This document shows, in pieces, positions 57,006-64,000 of a stretch of DNA of 64,000 nucleotides (positions are counted from its first letter, which is position 1; each line of letters opens with the position of its first letter). The translations under genes were made by a program, and so were the position numbers. Under the pieces are notes generated by a model that was not told the DNA's origin, ran no database searches, and saw only the letters and a list, made by a program, of their open reading frames with translations. Source of the stretch: Erodium maritimum (lineage: Eukaryota; Streptophyta; Magnoliopsida; Geraniales; Geraniaceae); assembly GCA_963921825.1 (NCBI GenBank), contig OY997589.1, positions 3,534,001-3,598,000 on the forward strand. Reading direction: 5' to 3'.

Positions 57006-59936
57006 GATAATGATAATATGCATATCTACGCATACCCGCTATATTTAGGTCAATCCGAGTTCGTTAGGTCAATGAAAAAAAGATTTTTTTGGTTTTCATC
57101 GTTTTCGGCATACTATAATTATTCAGAACCGGCAAATAAGTGGGAAAAAAAATTGTTATCAGGTTAAAACATGGATGGAGAACAAGATTGCGCATATCTA
57201 TGCATACCCACTACTTTTAGTCCAATCCGAGTTCGTTAGGTCAATGAAAATGAGATTTTTCGGTTTATCACCATTTTTGGCATACTAGTATGTCAGAACC
57301 GACAAAAAAGTGAAAATAATTATTATCGGGTTAAAACATGCATGGAGAATGAGAATATGCATATCTACGCATACCCGCTATTTTTAGGTCATTCCGAGTT
57401 CGTTAGGTTAATGAAAAATAGATTTTTCGGTTTTTCCCCGAATTCGGCATACTATAGTATGTCAGAACCGGAAAAAAAGTAAAAAAAAAAATTATTATCG
57501 GGTTAAAACATGCATGGATAATGAGAATGTGCATACGTACGCATACCCACTATTTTTAGGCCAATCCTTGTTCGTTAGGTCAAAGAAAAATAGATTTTTC
57601 GGTTTTTCACCGTTTTCGGCATACTATAGTATGTCACAACCGGAAAAAAAGTTAAAAAAAATTATTATCGGGTTAAAACATGCATGGAGAATGAAAATAT
57701 GCATATCTACGTATACCCACTTATTTTAGGTCATTCCGAGTTCGTTACGTCAATGAGAAATAGATTTTTCGGTTTGTCACTGATTTCGGCATAGTATGTC
57801 AGAACCGGAAAAAAAGTGAAAAAAATTATTATTGGGTTAAAACATGCATGGATAATGAGAATATGCATATCTACGTATACCCACTATTTTTAGTCCAATC
57901 CTAGTTCGTTAGGTCAATGAAAAATAGATTTTTCGGTTTTTCACCGTTTTGGGCATACTATAGTATGTCTGAACCGGAAAAAAAGTGAAAAGAAATTATT
58001 ATCAGGTTAAAACATGCATGGAGAATGAGCATATGCATATCTACGCATACCCACTATTTTTAGGCCATTCCGAGTTCGTTAGGTCAATGAAAAACAGATT
58101 TTTCGGTTTTTCACCGATTTCGGCATACTGTATGTTAGAACCGGAAAAAAAGAAAAAAAAATTATTATCGGGTTAAAACATGGATGGAGAACAAGATTAT
58201 GCATATCTATGCATACCCACTACTTTTAGGCCAATCCGACTTCGTTAGCTCAATGAAAAATATATTTTTCGGTTTCTCATCGATTTCGGCATACTATAGT
58301 ATGTCAAGACTGGCAAAAAAGTGAAAACAAATATTATCGGATTAAAACATTCATGGGGATTGAGAATATGCTTATCTACGCATACCCACTATTTTTAGGT
58401 CATTCCGAGTTCGTTAGGTCAATGAAATACAGATTTTTCGGTTTTTCACCGTTTTCGGCATACTATAGTATGTCAAAACCATGCATGGATAATGAGAATA
58501 TGCATATCTACGCATACCCACTATTTTTAGGCCAATCCTAGTTCGTTAGGTCAATGAAAAATAGATTTTTCGGTTTTTCACCGTTTTCGGCATACTATAG
58601 TATGTCAGAACAAGAAAAAAAGTGACAAATTATTATTGGGTTAAAACATGCATGGAGAATGAGAATATGCATATCTACGCATACCCACTATTTTTCAGTC
58701 ATTCCGAGTTCGTTGGGTCAATGAAAAACAGATTTTTCGGTTTTTCACCGTTTTCGGCATACTATAGTATGTCGGAACCGGCAAAAAAGTGAAAAAAACT
58801 TATTATCGGGTTAAAACATGGATGGATAATGAGAATATGCGTATCTATGCATATCCACTATTTTTAGGCCAATACGAGTTCGTTAGGTCAATGAAAATGA
58901 GATTTTTTTGGTTTTTCACCGTTTTCGGCATACTATACTATGTCAGAACCGGCAAAAAAGTGAAAAAAAAATTATTATCGGGTTAAAACATGCATGGATA
59001 ATGAGAATATGAATATCTACGCATATCCACTATTTTTAGGCCAATCCGAGTTCGTTAGGTCTATGAAAAATAGATTTTTCGGTTTTTCACCGTTTTCAGC
59101 ATACTATAGTATGTCAGAATCGGCAAAAAATTGAAAAAAAATTATTATCGGGTTAAATCATGCATGGAGAATGAGAATATGCATATCTACGCATACCCGC
59201 TATTTTTAGGTCATTACGAGTTCGTTAGGTCAATGAAAAACAGATTTTTCGGTTTTTCACCGATTTCGGCATACTATAGTATTTCAGAACTGGGAAAAAA
59301 GTAAAAAAAAATTATTATCGGGTTAAAACATGCATGATTAATGAGAATATGCATATCTACGCATACCCATTATTTTTAGGCCAATCCTAGTTCGTTAGTT
59401 CAAAGAAAAATAGATTTTTCGGTTTTTCACCGTTTTCGGCATACTATATGTCAGAACCGGAAAAAAAGTGAAAAGAAATTATTATCGGGTTAAAACATGC
59501 ATGGAGAATGAGAATATGCATATCTACGCATACCCACTATTTTTAGGCCAATCCGAGTTCGTTAGCTCTATGAAAATGAGATTTTTCGGTTTTTCACCGT
59601 ATTCGGCATACTATAGTATGTCAGAACCGGAAAAGAAGTGAAAAAAATTTATTATCGGGTTAAAACATGCATGGAGAATGAGAATATGCATGTCTACGCA
59701 TACCCACTATTTTTAGGTCATTCCGAGTTCGTTAGGTCAATGAAAAACAGATTTTTCGGTTTTTCACCGATTTCGGCATACTATAGTATGTCAGAGCCGG
59801 AAAAAAAGTAAAAAAGAATAATTATCGGGTTAAAACATGCATGGAGAATGAGAATATGCATATCTACGCATACCCACTATTTTTAGGCCAATCCTAGTTC
59901 GTTAGGTCAATGAAAAATAGATTTTTAAACACAGTC
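57006..59936 (+). repeat. Satellite array, monomer about 170 bp (right block)
   Basis: It is the continuation of the same array. Units near 57060-57200 and 57480-58060 carry the same private variants as 43290-43440, 43700-44285 and 51150-51735. One monomer is shortened near 58480. The array stops mid-monomer at about 59936, where a LINE begins. Confidence 0.96.
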
Positions 59937-61064
59937 CAATTTGTATCTTATTCATTGACTTTATTAAAAACGGTTCGTAATGGTGAAACCCAACCAATCT
60001 CGCCAGAGATACACCGGAAACCTTGTTGAGTTCGCTGGGTTTTGTTCATGTTTGATGGCGCTTTACAAAGACTTTAAGTCTCTTGTAGCCCCGGTAAAGC
60101 CACGCCACAAGGTTCACTCAAGAGATGGCGACCAGAATGAGATGCGGCGTCAGGGGTCGAAGCTCAGGGCCGAAACACAGAGGCCGGATCCAGTTGCAAA
60201 GAAGCCGGAGGCAGAGACCGTTCCTTTGAACGATGGAAAGAGGCCGGATCCTGTTGCAAAGAAGCCGGATTCAGAGACCGTTCTTTTGAACGTTGGATCA
60301 AAGACCACCGAAGTTGCCATGGGCAGAGCAATGGCTCGCCGTCGACGTCGTCCGATCCAATATGAGGTGAGTGACACGGAGCTCTACATTCGCAACCTAC
60401 CGTATCCCCTGCCGGAAGAGTGGATTCGAGAAAAGCTATCGGAGTTCGGCGACGTTAGCTCCGTTTCACTAGTGAAGAAGGCGAACAGGGCAGGGCGCTT
60501 CTTCGGTTTTGTCCGGTTTTCGACACCGTTGGCTGCATCCCGAGCTCTTGAATCACTACATGGGTTTCAGTTGAAGGGGCATATCCTGTTCGTGACTCTC
60601 TCTCGGCGGCGTGTTGTTTCTCTGGCGATTTATTCAGTCGGTAACGGAAAACAGAGCATCGCCTCTGCCATTTGTGAAGACACGGTTTCAGATGGTCTTG
60701 ATCATATTGAAGACGATGGTTTGGTTAGTTCCAGAGGGGTAAGCACAGTCTTTCCTGTGACAGCACTGCGGCCGGAAATTCAGAAGTCCGGCGAACCGGT
60801 GTCGTCAGCTCACGACGCTGGCGAGATTTGGTGTTCTTCCCCTTCCCCCAAATCCGGAGTTGATCCCTTGTATTCAGGGATCTCGGTAGCTGATCGCGGA
60901 TTCGTATTTTCGAATCGCACTTGTGTTGATCCCTCTGCGATCACGCCGCGAATCATGGACGAGTTATCGTCTTTGATTGCGAAACCGTTTGGTGAAGATG
61001 GGCAGGTTAATGGGCCTCATGAAGTCGCAGGCAGTAATGGGCTATTGGGCCAAGTTACTAATCA
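59937..61064 (+). mobile_element. Second RRM-type LINE, 5' part, at the satellite edge
   Basis: The satellite breaks off after AATAGATTTTT, and a 43-bp leader precedes an ORF1 related to that of the inserted LINE. Its 3' part is missing because LTR-like sequence begins near 61065. This suggests a LINE inserted into the satellite and was later interrupted itself. The right-hand target duplication is not in the window. Confidence 0.7.
59980..61064 (+). CDS. LINE ORF1 protein with RRM, C-terminally truncated
   Basis: It is open from ATG 59980; the frame continues to a stop at 61174-61176, but the last 35-40 codons appear to derive from the neighbouring LTR-like sequence. Residues 68-100 carry two copies of RPDPVAKKP separated by 20 residues. 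Arg-rich MARRRRRPIQYE follows, then an RRM at about 133-208 with ELYIRNLPYP, EEWIREKLSEFG, LVKKANRAGRFFGFVRF and LKGHILFVTLSRRR. The rest is low in recognisable structure. It matches the 55074 ORF1 in order of parts. No AT-hook was seen in the part that remains. Confidence 0.75.
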
Positions 61065-62666
61065 TAAAAACCTTCAAAAGAGCATTTACACATGCAAATC
61101 CACTAGTTTCATTAGACTCTTTAGCCTATCCACTAAGCAATCAACAACCAAGCATGTGATCCTAACACGCAACTAATCCGAGGGCTTTGCCAAGGCTCCT
61201 CTACCAGACAATCAAATCCCAAGTATTGAAAGCGAATTACACTAGTGAATGGCATCCTAATCGGTCACCACTAGACACTTCTGGTTATTAGAAATTGAAA
61301 GACGATTATGCTAGTTATTCGCATCCTATAGGCATTTCTAGGACCTTTTCCAATTTTATTAATCCTAACATGCATACTAAACATCATAAACGAGAGGTTA
61401 AGGCTTTCCCTACCTCAAGGTCCTCCTCTTCAACACTTTGATGAAGCCCGGTGATCACCACTTTGCTCTTCACTCGGGTCCCGGCGTGATCCTTGCTCCT
61501 CTAGCTCGATCCCCAAAGTCTTGGACACAAAGAAACGATAATTTGACTCCACTTAAACAGCAAGAAAAGCTCCCAAAACCCTTCCAAAGTTCAGCTCAAA
61601 ACCAAGGTGCAAAACCTTCGAGAAACCCCCAAGAAACCCTCACCCTGGTCGGTCACGGACCTGGTCACGGATCCGTGAGGCTACCCATCACGGTTACCAT
61701 CACGGAGCCGTGACGAGTGCCGTCACGGACTCCCTCACGGAGCCGAGACGTCGCCCGTCACGGGATCCGTCACGGACCCGTGGCGCACCAGGGCAGTTTC
61801 GCCCTTCTTCAACCTCCAGCTCCTTTTCTCCGAAAAACCACCTTCAAACCCAGAATTTTACCCCTTCCAACTCCCAAAACAGTCCAAATCCTTCAATACT
61901 CCTCTACCCATGGTAGGAATCAACACACAAACAACTTCCCAAAGATTCATCAAATCAAACCCAACTCAAAATCCCCAACAAACCAATGATTTCCCAACAA
62001 AAACCCAACCAAGCTTCTCATCAACAACATCCCCCACCATTTCTACTCAAACCCAACATCATCTAGCAATTTCACCCAAAACCCATGAAAATAGATGAAG
62101 AGAAATGAGGATTAGAGAGTTCCATTACCTCTAGAATGTTGAGATGAAGAAGATGCTAGTGATTTTGAGGGTGGATGGCTAGAGGAAGACTCCAAGTGGC
62201 CTCTTCTTCCTTGATTTTCCTTCAAACCTCCATGGGAGCTCTTCTCCTTTGCTCCTCCTCCAATTTTCGGCTACACAAGGTAAAATGGGTTGAATTTGCT
62301 ATTCCAATCTCATATAATACCTAGATGTAGCAAAGACCTAAAAGCCCTTGAGCTAGATTCTCTTGTAGTAGCTTTTGGGAGGGTAAAAGGGACTATGACT
62401 ATCCCTTTTTCTCTCTTTCAACCAAAAGAAGACAAGTGTCCACCTAGGTCATTTAATTTTCCAAAATGATTTCCAGCACTTTAAAATAAAGCTTTGAGTC
62501 GATAAAAAGTCTTGTGTTGACAAAAATTGACTTTATCCAATATTATACTCAAACGAAAGGGATTTCTTCCCTGAAGCCAACCGTGATAATGGCTAATTCG
62601 TTTGGGTTCCGGAAAAGTCCCGAGTGACTTCTTGAGTCATCGGTTCGACCGGAAGCGGGTCTTACA
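61065..62666 (-). mobile_element. LTR-like retrotransposon segment, minus orientation
   Basis: Read on the minus strand the segment begins TGTAAGACCCGCTTCCGG at 62666, a usual plant Ty3 LTR start. It has long AT-rich and CT-rich parts and no coding domain. No polypurine tract precedes the start, so it may be a solo LTR. The left limit is set where the LINE ORF1 loses its character and is uncertain by some tens of bases. Confidence 0.45.
61645..61790. repeat. Cluster of short TCACGGA/TCCGTGA inverted repeats
   Basis: About ten copies of CACGGA or TCCGTG occur in 140 bp (GGTCACGGATCCGTGAGG, CATCACGGAGCCGTGACG, GTCACGGGATCCGTCACGG). The result is many small overlapping palindromes inside the LTR-like segment. 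Confidence 0.75.
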
Positions 62667-62874
62667 GTAGTAATAGCCGGACTCTCGGAGCTGGGGAGCT
62701 GTTGAGGGTTTAGCTAGTTTTAGAGACGTACACCTTTTTTCTTTTCTTGTTGGACTTGTGTACATTACTGGTTGAGCCACGACTCTTGACTTTTAGTGTA
62801 AAACCCGCGTCGCGTTCAAAAGTGTATTAAATTGCAACCCGGAAACCCTAAGGTAGGTTTTTGAAACGAGTGCA
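62667..62874. other. Unassigned spacer
   Basis: No gene. LTR-like wording but no diagnostic end; it finishes with an A-run of about 20 (62875-62893). Confidence 0.35.
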
Positions 62875-62904
62875 AAAAAAAAAAAAAAAAAAATTAAAAG
62901 GCTG

Positions 62905-63000
62905 GACCGGGCGGGCCAGACCCGGCCCACTGCTACAGGACCGGCCCAAAATCCAACCTATATAAGGTTGGATTAGGGTTCTGAAACCCTAACCCTCTCC
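62905..63000 (+). promoter_or_regulatory. Promoter-like block: site II, TATA and telo-box motifs
   Basis: It has GGCCCACT and GGCCCAAAA (site II type), then CCTATATAAGG near 62957-62967, then the telo-box AAACCCTAA near 62984-62992 and a CT-rich start. In plants this set marks housekeeping promoters, but plant LTRs can carry similar sets. No coding exon is identified downstream. Confidence 0.45.
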
Positions 63001-64000
63001 CTCTCTTCGTCTCCTTCAGCCGCCCCTCACCCTCGTCGTCCTCTCTGCTTCGCCGTCCGGTCGCCATCACCGGCCACACCTCGCATCGCCGGCCACCGCT
63101 CCCGAGTCCGACAACCACCATCTCCCTCGCCTCTCCCTCTCTGGTCCGACCCTCTCGCCGGAGCCCTCACCCACGCCGTCTCTTCTCCGTCCAGAACCGG
63201 TTCCCCTCACCGTCCGCTCCTTCTCCTCCGTCCGATTCTCCGACCACGCCACCGTCCCGACCTCCCTGCCTCTCCCTTCTCCTTCGTCTTCCTCGCCGAA
63301 CCAGCACCGTCCACCACCGTTTCCGGCCACCCTCGCCCCGAGCTCCCCACGCCATCTTCCCTGTCTCCGGCCACCACCGTTCCTCTCGATTCCGGCCGTC
63401 CCGAGCCCGAGCTCGGCCACCACCGTCCCTCTCGATTCCGGCCGTCCCGAGCCCGAGCTCGGCCGTCCCCGACCACCACCACCACCGCTCTCCACCGCCC
63501 GCCACCGTCCTCTTTTTCCCTTCGGTGAGAGATCTCACCACGGATTTTGGTCGCCGGCGATGGCTTCGCCGGTGGCCGGATCCGTTTCCATAACGTCTTC
63601 CCGTTTATTATTCTATCCCGTATTTACCCTAAATCTGATCGGTTTTGTGCTGTTCGTTTCGAGAAATTTTGGATCGGTTGAAATCGATTAATATCTGTTA
63701 AACCTGTTAATGAACTCGATTAATATTTGGTCAAACCTGATAAATGAAATCGATTAATTTAGAATCGGATTTGAAGTTAAAAAAAGGGAAGTAAAACAAA
63801 ACAAAACAGTTTGGATTTGATTAAGGTTTGAAGGAAAAGAATTTGAAAATCAGATTGGAGTAAAAGACGGTTTTTGGAGTTGATTCGGTTGAGATCGAAA
63901 TCACGGTTTTGGAAAGAAAAGGGTTGTAAAATGGAAAATCAAATTTAAGGAAAAAGGTTTTAAAATGAAAAGGAATTAAAGGCGTTTCGGTTTTAAAAAC
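63001..64000. other. CCG/CT-rich leader-like region followed by AT-rich sequence
   Basis: The plus strand from 63001 to about 63558 is strongly pyrimidine- and CCG-rich and has no ATG. The first ATG at 63560 opens only a short frame. From about 63600 the composition becomes AT-rich and intron-like (ATCGATTAATAT repeats). A 46-bp unit (TCCGGCCGTCCCGAGCCCGA) is duplicated at 63389-63465. Minus-strand Gly/Arg open frames are by-products of the composition. Confidence 0.5.

Noticed and set aside
41238-59936. Possible CRISPR-like regular array
   Set aside because: The repeats are contiguous about 170-bp monomers without unique spacers, in a plant nuclear context; it is a satellite.
61438-62098. 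Overlapping plus-strand open frames rich in Thr/Gln/Pro
   Set aside because: They lie in the LTR-like segment, overlap one another in all frames and show only composition bias.
63067-63541. Gly/Arg-rich minus-strand open frames of up to 142 codons
   Set aside because: Several overlap in different frames with the same composition; they reflect the CCG-rich plus strand, not selection for protein.

Overview
The window is nuclear DNA from a flowering plant, most likely a eudicot. It has short exons split by AT-rich introns with plant splice signals. It carries plant protein families (a trichome-birefringence-like acyltransferase and senescence-type papain proteases) and a typical angiosperm repeat load: hAT, Mutator-like MITEs, RRM-type LINEs, tRNA-derived SINEs, Ty3-like fragments and a large satellite.

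Layout. 1-2305: the 3' part of a decayed hAT transposon. 3179-21000: a gene island of four spliced genes in two convergent pairs. They are a NECAP-like endocytic adaptor gene (+, 8 coding exons, 254 aa), a PHAX-like RNA-binding gene (-, 4 coding exons, 260 aa), a conserved plant gene of unknown function (+, 3 coding exons, 346 aa) and a TBL/PMR5-type gene (-, 4 exons, 424 aa). Their introns are packed with foldback MITEs sharing the ends GGGATAATTGC...GCAATTATCCC; several copies have clear 9-bp target duplications. In the NECAP-like gene five introns are mostly one such element each. 21000-30900: gene-poor DNA with several poly(A)-type retroposons flanked by 14-22 nt direct repeats. 30967-35706: a tandem pair of papain-like cysteine protease genes, both with intact catalytic residues. 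35707-41237: AT-rich DNA, a 1.8-kb Mutator-like element with long inverted repeats and an internal 288-bp tandem array, then a head-to-head pair of SINE-like sequences around a degenerate Ty3-like remnant. 41238-59936: about 98 copies of a satellite of about 170 bp, interrupted by an ORF1-only LINE (55053-57005) and cut off at its right edge by a related LINE. 61065-64000: an LTR-like segment, then a promoter-like and CCG-rich stretch.

The host genes do not form a pathway; their adjacency is ordinary plant microsynteny. The most unusual features are three. First, a swarm of near-palindromic Mutator-type MITEs fills introns but spares exons. Second, the satellite monomer carries three short dyads, including a perfect 14-bp palindrome, and the array shows block duplications. 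Third, half-LINE elements encode only an RRM protein (one copy with an AT-hook) and lie inside and at the edge of that AT-rich satellite. No tRNA, rRNA or CRISPR locus was found. Exon boundaries were set by reading frame, GT/GC-AG signals and recalled family similarity; no alignment or transcript data were available.
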